From the NCBI GenBank assembly GCA_002989075.1, contig PSQN01000007.1, positions 558,001 to 622,000 of the forward strand: 64,000 nucleotides of DNA, written 5' to 3'. Positions 1-12,138 of the stretch are shown here, piece by piece (the first letter of the stretch is position 1; every line of letters begins with the position of its first letter). A program made the position numbers and the translations under genes. This DNA comes from Arthonia radiata. Its lineage: Eukaryota; Ascomycota; Arthoniomycetes; Arthoniales; Arthoniaceae. The notes under the pieces were generated by a model that had not been told where the DNA came from, did no database searches, and worked only from the letters and a program-made list of their open reading frames with translations.

Positions 1-1
1 T

Positions 2-1000
2 AAAGGCTCTATAGGTAATATAATCTTGTAGACTAGACAGAATGTATATAGCAGCCCTACTATCGCGATTATAAAAGATTCTGTTCTAAAGTAAGCTTCG
101 TATACTAGAGTTAGTGCTACTAGTATAGCGCGCAGCTCCGGCTTAGTACAACTAACAATACTCTAATAATAAAGACCCTAGATATATAAAATCTCGCTTA
201 ACCTGCGAGACGTAAGCGAATCGGCGTAGTAGAGCGTTAACCCGACAAACTCTATTGTAGTATACTAAAAAATTTAGACTAGCTTTAAAAGCTTTAAGCC
301 GCTTTATACGACTCGAATCTAAAAATTTATAAAATTGCAGGACAACAATATAGTTATAATTAGACTACTTAAGAAGAACAAAAAATAGTTTAGAAATAGT
401 ATAAATATATAGATACACCGATATTTAGAAAAAAACTATATATCCGGCCGCTAATAGTACTTAGTAAAGCTTAATTAAGTTCTAAAAGACTTTATACTAT
501 ATAACGGAGAGATAAGAGATAGCCTTAAAGAAGACTTCTATAAGGAGAACGAATATTATCTAGTAGCAATTTAGTAAATTAGATAGTAGAAGGACTACAA
601 GCAGTATTGCTCTGTTTCGGTATAGTTTAACGATATTAAGTAGTGCAACTTAATATTTTAGAAAACCGAGGTAAGTATTAGCAGATATATAGTATACACT
701 AATTATTTTAAGCGTCGTTCGGTACTAGTACAATATATAAAGTACTACTAATTTAGCTACAAAGCAGCTTAATATAGCAACGAAGAACGCTACGGCCGAT
801 ATAGCTAGAGAGGCTATATATATAAAGACTGCTCTAATAAACTATAGTATATTAACTGTAGCTAGGTTTACTCGGCTTAGATTACTTACTATACAGAATT
901 TAAGAATTAACGCTATAATATACGGTTTAAATAAGTATACACTAGGCTTAAACTATAGAGTACCAGCTAATAGAGACAATACAGCTACCGGAGGCCTTCT
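2..1000 (+). pseudogene. LINE ORF1 (Gag-like) remnant
   Basis: Read in frame 2 with TAG/TAA taken as former CAG/CAA, this stretch is continuous from the window edge to about base 1000. Bases 785-835 keep a CCHC zinc-knuckle skeleton in which several Cys and His codons have become Tyr (TGC/TGT to TAC/TAT, CAT to TAT), each explained by TpG-to-TpA or CpA-to-TpA change. A second, shorter knuckle-like stretch follows. The protein would bind element RNA in an active copy. I see no TGA stop in this frame, as expected if RIP alone made the stops. The exact end is not fixed because it overlaps the start of ORF2. Confidence 0.7.
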
Positions 1001-4000
1001 CGGTACTTTAGTATAATATAGGTAAACGCGAGATTACTTATAATAGTATATTTAATAATAAGATATTACGTAACTTTAGTGCTATTATAGTACAAGAGCT
1101 ATACTCGTTTCGTACAGCAGATTAGAGCCTAATAACTCTACTAGTAGTATCGTTATACTAAATATAGTTTCTTTCTATAGATTACTTTTAAACGCAATCT
1201 ACTGCTAATTTGTAGTTAGATCGCTATTGAGCGGGCTTATAGATAAATAAGTTACTTAAGACAATACTAGTAGTAATTAAGTCTATAAATATAGTAGCTG
1301 CTACGTTATACTTACCGATACGAGTTATCCTCTTATTTTTAGTTTATATCCCGTCTATTAAGCTACAAGCGGAAGAACAAGAAATTCTTAAGAAATTTCT
1401 ATAACTAATTATCAACGCAATTATAGAAACTAAGAAATAATATGTTACGCTCAATATACTCGTTACTGAAGACTTTAACCGATACAATCTACTTTAGAGT
1501 AGCCCTAAAGCTATAAAACAAGGCCTTTAAGACGAAGCTAACGCACTATATAAGCTTATTAGATTGTAGAATCTCTGTTCCTTGCTTTCGATAGGAACTA
1601 TTACTTTTAAGAAGGCTCTCGGGTCGTCTACAATTAACCTTGTTTTTGTGTTAGCTTAGCTCGCCGAGGAAGTTATTTAATGCTCAACTCTCCTCGACAA
1701 CTACGGATCGGATTATCTACCAGTTTAGACAGTCTTTGCGATTAAAGCGTCCGTAACAGTATAAGCTTAAAGATATAACTTTAGACAGGCCCCTTAGGCT
1801 AAAATTAATGTCTATATTTTAGAAGAAGTTTAGTACTAGAGCGTTAAGCGTACAATAGATCTAATAATCGATTTTTAAGAAGTAAGACTAGTAAAGGTAG
1901 TTTAAAAAGCTTTAAATCTATACTGCTCTAGATATAAGCCTTCGCTATATACAAAATATTGGTAATCGGCCGACCTTACGGTACTACAAAATAATTACCG
2001 CTACAAACGGAACGCAGCACGCTCTGCTCGCCGCTAGGGTACTAAGTTTCAATATTTAAACCTAGTAGCAAGAGAGGCTCTATATAAGTAGTTAAAAACA
2101 GTTAAGGCTAGAAAGAAAGACTACTAGTTATCCTTTTTTAACGATACTAATAATATTTAGAGAGCCTTATAATATCTTAATTTAGCAAAGTTAAGCGCGT
2201 TTATATCGATACTAGCAATTTAAGTAGATAAAATACTCTATACTAATAACGTATCGATTGCTAATAAACTAGTTTTAGCGTTCTTTCTATAAGTACTAGA
2301 TACAGCGGAGAGACAGTAATAGTTAGTTTTTTAGCAACTCTCCGACACTTCTCTTAGTAACAATAAGATTCGTAGGGCTGTTTTTATCTATAGTCTTAAT
2401 AAAGCTTTAAGTCTTAATGGGCTGCCTACGTTAGTATAGTAAAAGATATAGAAGCCGCTCGGTTTCTACGTCTACCGCCTCTTTAAGAATAGTCTGACCT
2501 AAGCGAAGCTACTAGGGTCGTAGAAAGCCGTAAAAATTGTTTCTCTTAAGAAGTAAGGTAAGCCTAACTATACAGCGCTTAAAGCGTATCGTCTAATTTC
2601 GTTACTCGCTATACTAAGAAAAGCACTAGAGTACTTAGTTGCTAAATATATCTCTTTTTTAGTTAAGAAGTACTCGTTGCTATCCGCTATATATTTTAGT
2701 AGCTATAAACAACGCTCTACTATTTAAGTATTAACGTACTTTTAAGAAAGTATCTATATAGTATAGCGGCAGAAGAAAGTACTTTTAATAATTATATTTA
2801 ATAACAAGAGTACCTTTAACGGGGTCTTAAAAGCTACTCTTTTTGTATGGCTACGCAGTTAGTAGATACTAGAGCAGCTTATACGCTAGATTAATAACTT
2901 TTACTCCGATAGGCAAGTATCTATACTTGTTAACAGATACGAATTACCTAAGGTCTTACTATATTAGGCTGGGCTGCTGTAGAGGTCGCCTTTATTGTCT
3001 ATATTGTTTTTATTCTTTAATACCGATCTAATACAATACAACGTACGGGGAGGAGACTCCTTCGCTTACGTTAATAATTATACAGCTTGGGTAGTAGGAG
3101 ACTCTATAATAGACAATAGAGCTCAAATTAAAGCTAATTTACTGTTAATTCTCTATAAATAGGAAGTAAATAGTAGCGCAATATTTAAGGCCGAGAAGAC
3201 GCAATTCTGCTACTATACGTAGTACCGCGACAAAGTAGATAGTTAGTGTCTTATATTTAAGAATTAAGAGATTTAATCTACTAGAGATATAAAGCTCTTA
3301 GAAGTTATATTCGACTTAGCGCTCCGTTTTAATAAGCATGTTACTAATATAGCAGTAAAAGTAACTAAAGCGGCTCTCGTACTATAGTATCTTTAAGGCT
3401 TACGTCCGGTTATCGCTCGCCAACTATTTACTTTAACGGTTGTACTAGTAGGAGACTATACTTCACCTATCTGGTTACAGCAGGTAGTATTAGAGCTTCT
3501 ACGTTAATTTTATAGGAGCTAACGTATCGCCGTAGCGTCGATTATAGAAGGATTTTAATCTAACTTATTAACAGTTCTAGAGTACGAGGCGGCTATCGCG
3601 CCGTTTTTAAAGCGCTATTTATTGTAAGCTCGGGCCTTCTAAATAGCGATAAATACCCTACTAACTCAATATCCCTTATAAAGACAATATATTAGCTAAA
3701 GTAGGCGATTTTTAAGTTCTCTACAACGTATTTAGAAACAATTTAGCGATATAAATATTGCTCGCCTAGAGGTAATTAAGCTATTCTATATACCTCTATA
3801 GAGACCGCTGCTAAAAGTAGAGGTTCTCTAAAGAGAGAAAGCTATAAAGAAAACTAGTATATAACGGGTTAGTAATATATTTATAGACGCCTTAATTTAG
3901 AAAGAACGTCTAAACCTAGGTATATAGCATTCTAAAGGCTATTAAGTATCTATTCAGGTTGTCGATTACTAAATACTATATATAGGTAAACTCCTTACTA

Positions 4001-4764
4001 TTAAGTAGACTATAATTATAGTAGTACTGCTATACTAGATAGTTAACCTAGTTATAGTTTATTTAGACTATTTAGTAGCGATTTAGTTAATTTAACGACT
4101 AAAGTATTAATTAGGGCAAGTACTTCTACGTAGAATACTTAAATTAGTATATACGTAGATAAGCTTTTACTAGTATTTTAGTTACTCTAAGATAATTAGT
4201 AACGAGCATGTCTATTGGTTAGCTAAGCTAACTACGCTACGTAAAAAAGGAATTAGAAATGTAACAAGGTACTACTTAACAGTTAAGAGTAAAATTTGTA
4301 GACAGAAATTATAATCGGTAGAAAAATTAATAGCAGATATACGTAGTAAGTAAATTATAAGGTATATTAATAAGGCTTTAATAGTACGGCTATATCTTAA
4401 GAAGCTATATAACTCTCTCTTACAATAGAGCGTAGCGATTCTATGTTAGTTACAAATAGAGAAAGCTAAGCTTAACGATTATTTATTAAAGATTAAGGTA
4501 GCTAACACTAATTTATATAAATATAGGTAGCTAGAGATAGTACAACACTTTCTCTTTTATTACTTAAGATAGAGAGAATACTGCGGCAAGCTTCTTAGTT
4601 ATCCTCAATTTAGTAATGTTGCGGCCTTTGTTAGTACATACTTAGCGACTAAACTCCCTACTAGGGAACCGAGGAATAGTCTATTATCGAAGTGGGCTCT
4701 AGATCTAGTAGCGGTTACTGCTACTATTGAGTACGCCTATGCTACAGGGCGTCTCTTACACTAA
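961..4764 (+). pseudogene. LINE ORF2 (endonuclease-RT-RNase H) remnant
   Basis: Frame 1 stays in register for 3.8 kb with no frameshift; only TAG/TAA codons interrupt it. Visible landmarks are an LQYN-like endonuclease start near 1006, the QE motif at 1093, a DFN motif at 1471, and SDY (from SDH) at 1708-1716. The reverse transcriptase catalytic box at 3067-3078 reads YVNN instead of YVDD, and a degenerate RNase H first motif lies near 3883. A former C-X-C...H...C region lies near 4510-4560, where Cys codons are now Tyr. The natural stop appears to be TAA at 4762. The copy cannot be active because catalytic residues are lost and stops are numerous. Confidence 0.8.
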
Positions 4765-5122
4765 GAATAGTACTTACTTGCGTACGCCTCTCCGCCGGCC
4801 TACCGCACCTTCGTACCACGCCGCTAAAGACTAGTGCACCTATAAGCATTAGCCTATAGATCAACAGGCTTTATTGTAGAGCTTAGCGGGAGTCCTGCGT
4901 TAATTTGTACTACCCCCTTCTTTCCTCCGCCACCTACCCACTCTTATACCTATCGACCTACGCACACGCCTAAGTGCTCAGACAGCTAGATAGACGGCTT
5001 TTAGGCAATCAGGAGGCTCCTTTTGGTGAGACGAGGATTAATTATGACTGCTGTTGAGCAGAATTGCTATATATAGTACTTACGTATGCTCATGCCCACT
5101 AGGGCGACACGGCACCTGAATA

Positions 5123-5142
5123 AATCAATCAATCAATCAATC
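5123..5142 (+). repeat. (AATC)5 microsatellite, possible LINE 3' tail
   Basis: Five perfect AATC units lie just beyond the RIP-altered block and 200 bp before YME2. LINEs often end in A-rich or simple-repeat tails, so this may mark the insertion end. It could equally be an ordinary microsatellite in the YME2 promoter. Confidence 0.5.
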
Positions 5143-5342
5143 ATCTTCCATCAAGCCTTAATCTTTAAGAATATTATAAAGGAGCTAGAAGGGGACGAAA
5201 AAGGTATTCGCATCGATCTCAATCGACGTCCGCAGAGCAATACTAGACTGCGAACCATGCATTGCCACAACCATTGCAAACCAGCAACAAGTGCCAAGAC
5301 GCGCTTCAGGGGCTCGATATCGGAATAGGTATATAGGACCTC

Positions 5343-7952
5343 ATGGCCACGGCAACTCGCATTCGTTCCATGAACGCATCATGCCAGCTTGGTCCGACAT
5401 ATCTAAGAAGACTCGCCGTGCAGGATGTCGGGCATCATCCTCACGTACTCACACGATGTCAGAGGCAGGCTTCTACTGCAATGGGCAACAACAGTGCTGG
5501 ACACATTGAGACAGCTGAGAACGAAGGCGTAATATTCTTCAACAGTCAGTACTTCTGAAAGAGTTTAACAACGCAGCGAGCATTCCACCGCTGACGATGA
5601 CAAGGCGTGTTCCCACGTAGACTAACATGGCTGTTACGCTATCCCTTTGAGAGCACGCGAGTGATAGAGCAGCTGGAAGGCACACGCAATCAGATGTTCG
5701 ACCCCGTCAAAATATTTAGCAAAGCCCTAGACAACAAGGGTCAGAAAGGTATTGCTACAGTGAAAGGCGTCACCCCTCTGGTGCGGGATGGAGGAGCTTT
5801 TCTGAAGTTCTCGCATTCACCGGAAACGACGAACAACGACATCGTCAAGCTGGTGCAACAGTATCAGGCGAAGAACACGACTCATCCCTGGTGGAACCCC
5901 TTCGATAAGACGCTCGCTCATCTTGTTCAGGGAAGACCATGGATTGAAGACCTCTATCGTCCTCCGTGTGGTCGTGTGAAGGTAGAGTACGAGCCTGAAG
6001 GCACTGCGGGTGGCTCGAACCCAGAGCTGTCGCAGGAGCAAGTGTATAGTCTGCTCCGACCATACGGCAAGCTGGACGATATCCGACCGCAACCGCCAGA
6101 CTCGAAAGACTTTCCACGCTACGCTACAGTCGATTTCGCGTCGACCAAGCACGCCATCACCGCCAAGAACTGCCTGCACGGCTACGTCGTCCGCGACGAA
6201 GAGGGCGCCGGCAAAGGCCTCGTGATCCGCCTGAAAATCAGCTACCAATACTACCAGCGCTCCAGCTGGATGAAAGATTGGCTCTTCAACCACCCACGCA
6301 TCGTCATTCCCCTCCTAGCCGCCCTCGGCGCCTTCATCGCCAGCGTCGTCTTCGACCCCATCCGCACCACCTCCGTCAAACTCCACATCACGCGCGCCCT
6401 CCACCTCAACGACAACATGTTCGTCAAGATGATCATGTCGCGCACCACCAACTTCATCAACGGCTACCGCGACCGCGCCGAGGACGCCTCCGCCTCCTAC
6501 CTCGACGCCATCTGGGCCGACCGCAAAGCCCATATCGAGACCCTCGAAAAGTGGCTCATGGAAACCGCCGACACCTTCATCGTCGTGCAGGGCCCCCGTG
6601 GCTCCGGAAAGCGCGACCTCGTCGTCACGCAGGCGCTCAAGACCCGCAACAACAAACTCGTCATCGACTGCAAGAAGATCCAGGACGCGCGCGGCGACGC
6701 CGCCACTATCAACGCGGCCGCGGATGCCGTCGGCTATCGCCCTGTCTTCTCCTGGATGAACAGCATGTCCGGCATGATCGACCTCGCGGCCCAGGGCGCC
6801 ACCGGCGTGAAGACCGGCTTCTCCGAGACCCTCGACGGTCAGCTCAACAAGATCTTGGGGAACACCGCCTCTGCCCTCCGCTCCGTGGGATTGCAAGACC
6901 GCAACAAAAAAGACAAAGACGCCGCTCTTGCAGACGACGACTACCTCGAAGCGCACCCGGAGAAGCGCCCCGTCGTGGTCATCGACAATTTCCTGCACCG
7001 CGCCAACAGCGCAGATACCTCCGATAGCATGGTCTACGACAAACTCGCGGAGTGGTCCGCCGACCTCGTCGCCGGCAACCTCGCGCACGTCATCTTCCTC
7101 ACCACCGACGTCAGTTTCGCGAAATCTCTCTCCAAAGCCCTGCCCGACCGAGTGTTCCGCCAGATCAGTCTAGGCGACCTCCCCGCAGACGCCGCCAAAC
7201 GCTTCGTCGTCTCGCACCTCGACAGCGACCCCGAAGAGACCGCAAAAGAAGGCGAGAAGAGCGATAAACAAACGCCGTATCAACGTCGCGGCGACCTCTC
7301 CGAGCTGGACGACTGCATCGACGCGCTCGGCGGGCGGTTGACGGATTTGGAATATCTGTCCCGCAGGATCCGCAGCGGTGAGACGCCGAAAGCAGCTGTG
7401 AAGGGGATAATCGAGCAGTCCGCTTCCGAGATCCTGAAGATGTACATTTTAGGCAGCAGATCGAGCGTGGAGGAAGCGCAGTGGAGCGCGACGCAAGCGT
7501 GGGTGCTCGTCAAAGCGCTCGCGGATAATGGAGGGAGCCTGCGGTATAACGAGATGCTTCTGCACGACTGTTTCGGCGCGAAGGGGCCGAACGTGATCGC
7601 GGCGCTGGAGCAGGCGGAGCTGGTGACGGTGAAGAGCAGAAACGGGCGGCCGTTTGAGATCAGAGCCGGGAAGCCGGTGTATTTGGAGGCGTTTCGGATG
7701 TTGGGGGAGGATCAGGTGTTGGGGGCGAGGATGGAGGGGCAGGTGGTGGCGGAGCAGTTGAAGGCGGCTGTGAGTGGGATTGATAAGGCGGAGGGGGAGT
7801 TAGAGTTGCTGGGGCGGTTGCCCGGGGTGCCGAGTGAGGTGAAGGGGCGGGTGGTGTGGTTGGCGGGGAAGATCGAAAGTGGGCAGCGGGAGGTGGAGAG
7901 GTTGGAAAGGAGGCAAGCGGAGTTGAAGGGCGTGTTGAGGAGGGAGTATTGA
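5343..7952 (+). CDS. YME2: Mitochondrial escape protein 2 (YME2), inner-membrane AAA-like protein
   Basis: Two exons, 5343-5544 and 5605-7952, joined across a 60-bp intron (donor GTCAGT, branch CTGAC) that restores the family-typical stretch where GHIETAENEG runs on to VFPRR; 849 aa. The first 60 residues are basic and Ser/Thr-rich, fitting a mitochondrial presequence. An RNA-recognition-like segment lies near residues 213-268, a membrane helix near 300-318, and a P-loop (GPRGSGKR) near 396-403. The C-terminus is charged and helical. YME2 proteins sit in the mitochondrial inner membrane and affect mitochondrial DNA maintenance and nucleoid structure. The C-rich coding strand turns strongly G-rich in the last 500 bp. 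The upstream neighbour is the dead LINE, so the promoter is only about 200 bp. Confidence 0.92.
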
Positions 7953-8320
7953 GTTGGTGGGATGGGGTTAGGCATGGTGGTTGGGGCGATGGATATGTGC
8001 ATAGTAGCTTATACCCCTCAATCTTAGTAATTCGTGTTTGTGAAAATTCCCGAAATCGCACCTTTGAATCTTCATTCTATGTTCTTTGAGGTTGCCACGT
8101 GCTGGCTTCTCATTGTGGGTAAGCAGCGTGAGGGTCTCTTCACAATCATGAAAATTTCAATAGACAAACACCAGCTCGCTTGCATACCTGGAAATCAGCT
8201 CCTGGAAGTCACAGAGACAAGACAAGTCCCTGCTGGCAGTCTTTACCGGTGTGAGCGTGCAAAGAACAAAGCAGCACAAGAGCCCTCTGTAAGCGTACGA
8301 ATAAATTCAAATTCATGACT

Positions 8321-8962
8321 TTGCCGGCATCTGGCTAGCTGGCATGGGGTATATGTTAGATACATTTTCCACCCGTCCGCTTCGACGCCGAGCAAGCGAT
8401 TCAATGCAGCCAGCCGCCATGATGTCTTTGAAACCATGCAAAACCTCTCGGACTGGTGCTGGCTCCCTTGCATATCACAAATTTGGTATAAGAGGGCATT
8501 TGTGATCCAGGTCATTTGCTCGTTCGTGTACTTTTGGAATTTCACGGAAGAAAGAACTTTGAGCAAGGGGCTAGAACATAGCCAGCTGCCACGATGTCTT
8601 TGAAACAATGCTAAAGCTCTCGGGCAAATGTCAGCTTGCCGGCGTGTTATAATGCGGGTGCAAAGGAGCGTCCGTGGTCCAGGGCATTGCTCGCAGATCC
8701 ACAAGCACGATTCGACCTGGCTGGAATGTAGGCAGCTATCACAATACCTAGGGACCAATGTAAATGCTCCTAAAATGGTGGTAGCTCGCTGGCATATACC
8801 GAGAGTGGTTGCAAAGGGGCATTTGTGATTCTAGTGATTTGCGCTTCATACCTTTTTGGAATTGTAAAAAAATCAAGCTGGAACAGCAAAATGAGGGCCT
8901 TGAAATAGGATTGACATATACTATTCGTGACTATGCCGGCACCTGGCTAGCTGGGGTATATG
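8321..8962 (+). repeat. Three-copy degenerate tandem repeat (period about 172 and 151 bp)
   Basis: The motif GATGTCTTTGAAA occurs at about 8420 and 8592, with a third decayed copy near 8742. The motif GCATTTGTGATCCAGG recurs at 8496, decayed at 8668, and again at 8819. The word TGGCTAGCTGG is present at both edges (about 8331 and 8944), inside near-identical 30-bp segments. No open frame is shared by the copies. It lies in the intergenic space between YME2 and the convergent SUZ12-like gene. The 366 bp between YME2 and this array hold nothing I recognise. Confidence 0.7.
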
Positions 8963-8997
8963 AACGCCATAAGAGCTGCACATCTGTCAGTGCTCCT

Positions 8998-11638
8998 CTA
9001 TCTAGCCCTCATCCGCATCCTAGCTGCACGACTGGACTCTGCGACAACAGGCTCCTTCTCAGTGCGCTTGCGCTTTCCCTTCTGGGCCGGCCCGGCTACG
9101 CTGGAACCGCCATGAACTGCATCCGCCTTCCTCTTTCGGCTCGTCTCAGCTGCCTTGGGCTGAGCAACCGCCTTTTCTTCAACCGGCGCCATCTCAATCC
9201 CCTTCACAATATTGAGGCACTCCACCACTCCAGCAGCCTTGATATTCCCCAACGCCTGCATCCGACACAACTGTATCCCAAACTCCTTCAACATCCCCTC
9301 GCCTTGCAGCTGGGTCCAATACTCATACGCGAACCGCTTCAAACAGCCCAGCAGGAACTTGTTCGCGCGCGGTCGCTCCTTGCGCATGTGCTCGTTGAAG
9401 ATTTCGACGAACGCGACTGTCTTGGGTGAGCCGGCGTGTGCGATCAGCTTGATGTTGAGGCGATGGCGAAGCGTGGGGAGCGTGTCGTCGGGGTCGTCGT
9501 CGGATTCGGAGAGCTGCTCGCCGGTGTCGAGGGGGCGTTTGGTCTTGTTGCGGTAGAGGGTTTCGCCGCCTTCGGCTTTGGGGACGGGGTGCTTGATTTT
9601 GGTGCGGGTGGGGCGGCGGAGGTCGGTGGGCATGGTGGGTGGGTTGAGAGTTGTGGAGGTTTGTGCGTTTGTAGGGACTTTGGGCTGTGCGCAAGATTGT
9701 TCGGCCATGGAAGGGTCGGCGATGGCGGGAGGGTTGAGAGCGGGAGAAGGTTCCTTATGTGTAGGGGCCTTGGGAGTTGCTGGAGTCTGTCCGACCGCGG
9801 AGGGGTCGGCGATGGCGATTACCTCCGGAGTCGTGCAGGGTTGTTCATTTTGAGGAGGTTTGGGCTCTGCGGGAGATTGTTCGGCCTGGGAGGAGGGCTC
9901 GGCCATTGTAAGTGGCTTGAGAGCGTCAGAAGCGGTTATGCCGATGTTCTCTGCAGTAGAATCAGTAGGTATGTCGGTGTTGCGTGCAGAAGATCGAGAG
10001 TCATCCGTATTGTGGTGCTCAACAAGACTCGACGAAGATGGCTGGGGTGGTCCGTGCTCTAGGATGGAAAGTGATGCTCCTTGAGGCAGCGGCGTTTCAT
10101 CTGTTTGCTTTTCCTTGGCATCGACCTGTTTCAAGAACACCTGGAGCTCTGCGCCAACATCCTCATGCGCCTCGGCCGAAGGGACACTGTCCGCCTCGCC
10201 ATCCGACAACGTCAAGTCGACCGACGGCCAGCGCTTTTTAGCACGTATCTGTGGGCTCATTTCCCTGGAGAGAGCGTCTGACACTGCGCGAATTTTTACT
10301 GTTCTACGCGACCGCTTCCTCGGTCTGTCGCGACCAACAGGAGCGCGGTTATCTTGTCGTTCTGAGGGGTCGTCTTTCCCGCCTGTTAAATCAATAATCT
10401 CATGATTTCGCCGCTTGCGACCGATATTCTGCTCCGTTCGCGGGGCGTCGTCATGAGTTCCATCCACTTCTACCATCAACTTGTTCGACGCAATTTCGGA
10501 AGTGGGCCCATCGGGACCCCTAGAATGCGTTTCAAGATCAGCAGCCATAGCTCCCGGGCGACGTGGTAGTAGATCGTGAGCTCCAAGGGCATCATTTTGG
10601 AGCTCGCGCTTGCTATTAGGCATATTGCGGGGCTTGTTGTTCACATCTAGTTTGACACTGGCTATCTCTGAGGAGGATTTCGTCTGTCCGAACGCGACTG
10701 ATGGCTTTGCTGCGGCTTCCGGCGTATACGCAGGTGCACCATCGACGGAGTGCGTTTGTGACGCGTCCGAAGGACGTGGAGTCGGGTTGGCTTGATCTGA
10801 ACCCGTTCTACACTCCTGCTGCCCGACGTTACACCTGTCTAGTGCCGGTTTTGTACCTTGCGAGTGTTTCTCACCTCCGTCAACTCCAAGGACAACGTTA
10901 AGCATCACCGTCTGCAGCGAGATGACTCGTGCGCCGCAGTGATAGCGCAGCGGGAGAGACATCTCAGCTGGCGCCGATGGTAGACAGAGTTGAGCCTGAG
11001 CTTCCATGAATGCGAACTTCTTCACATTCTGGATTCGCTCATTCGCAAGAATCGTCTTACAGAAGACAACGTGCTCATTGAACTCGGGAAACTGTATGCG
11101 AACAGTGACATTGTGGTGAGTGTTCGGCAAGAACGGCTCATTGCCATGGACGGCGTCCCAGAAATGTCTCCCAGAAGTATTGACTGGTATACTCCAAGGT
11201 TCCCTCAGTCGCACCGTTGCCTTGGTGTTAACAGCGTCATTCAACCAAACGATTTCCGCTTTTCGACGTTGATGAAACCATGCGTCAGCCCGAGGTCTAT
11301 CAGCTTCACACAACTGGATGATGACATCCACATTGCATGTCTGCAAAAGGTCACCGCGAGGAGTGGCATCAACCCGTCCATTGCTGCTGGGGCGCGAGCG
11401 CTCAATGTGATTGATGTTGACAATGAAGTTGCGGACTTTTTTGTGAAGTGTGGCTGCTATAGACATGTATCTATTCACCTGTCTCGTCTCTACTGTCGAT
11501 AGCGTCTCCCATGAAATCACCCTCCTTTTCGTTGCATGTCGTGCGAATTTTACCGGTCAAGTGCTCCGGACGCAAGTCGAGGCGGATATCAACTGTGGCA
11601 AGGCAATACGTCGACCATTGAGAGGGGTTAGTCTGTTG
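8998..11638 (-). CDS. SUZ12-like PRC2 subunit (VEFS-box protein), 5' end incomplete
   Basis: The main exon is 11456-8998; a 64-bp intron (11520-11457) joins it to an upstream exon running to at least 11638, and the first exon is not resolved. The C-terminal 200 residues resemble the VEFS box of SUZ12: a Tyr/acidic lead-in (GETLYRNKTKRPL, then SESDDDPDD), an IFNEHM segment matching the SUZ12 LWNLHV position, and helices around GMLKEFGIQLCRMQALGN. The N-terminal 200 residues could be the C2-like half. The middle is long, Pro/Ser-rich and disordered, and the tail is Lys/Arg-rich. SUZ12 scaffolds Polycomb repressive complex 2, which methylates H3K27. The match comes from remembered family patterns, not a search; an unrelated nuclear protein is the alternative. 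Confidence 0.68.
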
Positions 11639-12138
11639 CTGCCCGTGATTATTTACAATGGAGCAGCAGAAGTGTTTCGAATGTGGGCCAAAGTGAGGTT
11701 ACTCGACGACAACAGATTCGGACGGGAGCCACTAGTGCGGGCTGCCGTCCAATCACCCGTCAGCATTGGATTCAGTTGCCGCCTTCAATACCGAATTCAG
11801 GTTTGGGCCTTGCGCTCCCACGCCACCATGAATGTCCAAAGATCGAGCACATAACTTTAGACAGTGTCCTTTGGGAAATCTCAATACGGACAACAAAGAG
11901 CTCGAAGATAGAGACAGCACTTATTTCTAGGGAAAGCTCTGCTGATTGACGCACACAAGTGCGGCAACCTATCCTGGCATTGGATATAGCGTAGAAGCAC
12001 GGACCACCTATCGCCCCATGAGCTAGGACCCCCTCGCTCTCAAAGTGATGTCAATCTGACACCCATTGCTGATTGTTGTCCATCCTGCGCATTGTTTGCG
12101 ACGACCCTTCGACAACTTTTGTCTTGATGTTCGACATG
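11639..12138. other. Divergent intergenic region, includes unresolved 5' exon of SUZ12-like gene
   Basis: The minus-strand frame of the SUZ12-like gene stays open to 11698 but has no in-frame ATG, so its start exon should lie further up, possibly in the 11772-11954 minus-strand frame. The rest should contain the promoters of both divergent genes. I see no clear motif. Confidence 0.5.

Larger units (their letters stand above)
1..5142 (+). mobile_element. RIP-inactivated LINE (Tad/I-like) retrotransposon, 5' end off window
   Basis: No intact frame exists here, but two long frames can be followed if TAG/TAA codons are read through. The first encodes a Gag-like protein with a zinc knuckle. The second encodes an endonuclease, a reverse transcriptase, an RNase H and a C-terminal Cys/His region. 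That order is typical of fungal Tad-like LINEs. TA dinucleotides are abundant while CA and TG are scarce and CG is kept, which is the classic RIP pattern (CpA to TpA on both strands). The signature fades near 5030, and a short AATC array at 5123-5142 may be the 3' tail. The left end lies outside the window because the first frame is already running at base 2. I see no target-site duplication. Confidence 0.85.

Noticed and set aside
6278-7088. Long overlapping frames of about 250 codons on both strands inside YME2
   Set aside because: They are Arg/His/Pro- or Gly/Val-rich shadows caused by high GC in the real YME2 frame.
8243-8758. 171-codon minus-strand frame
   Set aside because: It runs through the degenerate tandem repeats and does not repeat with them as protein; Cys/Ser-rich, no domain.
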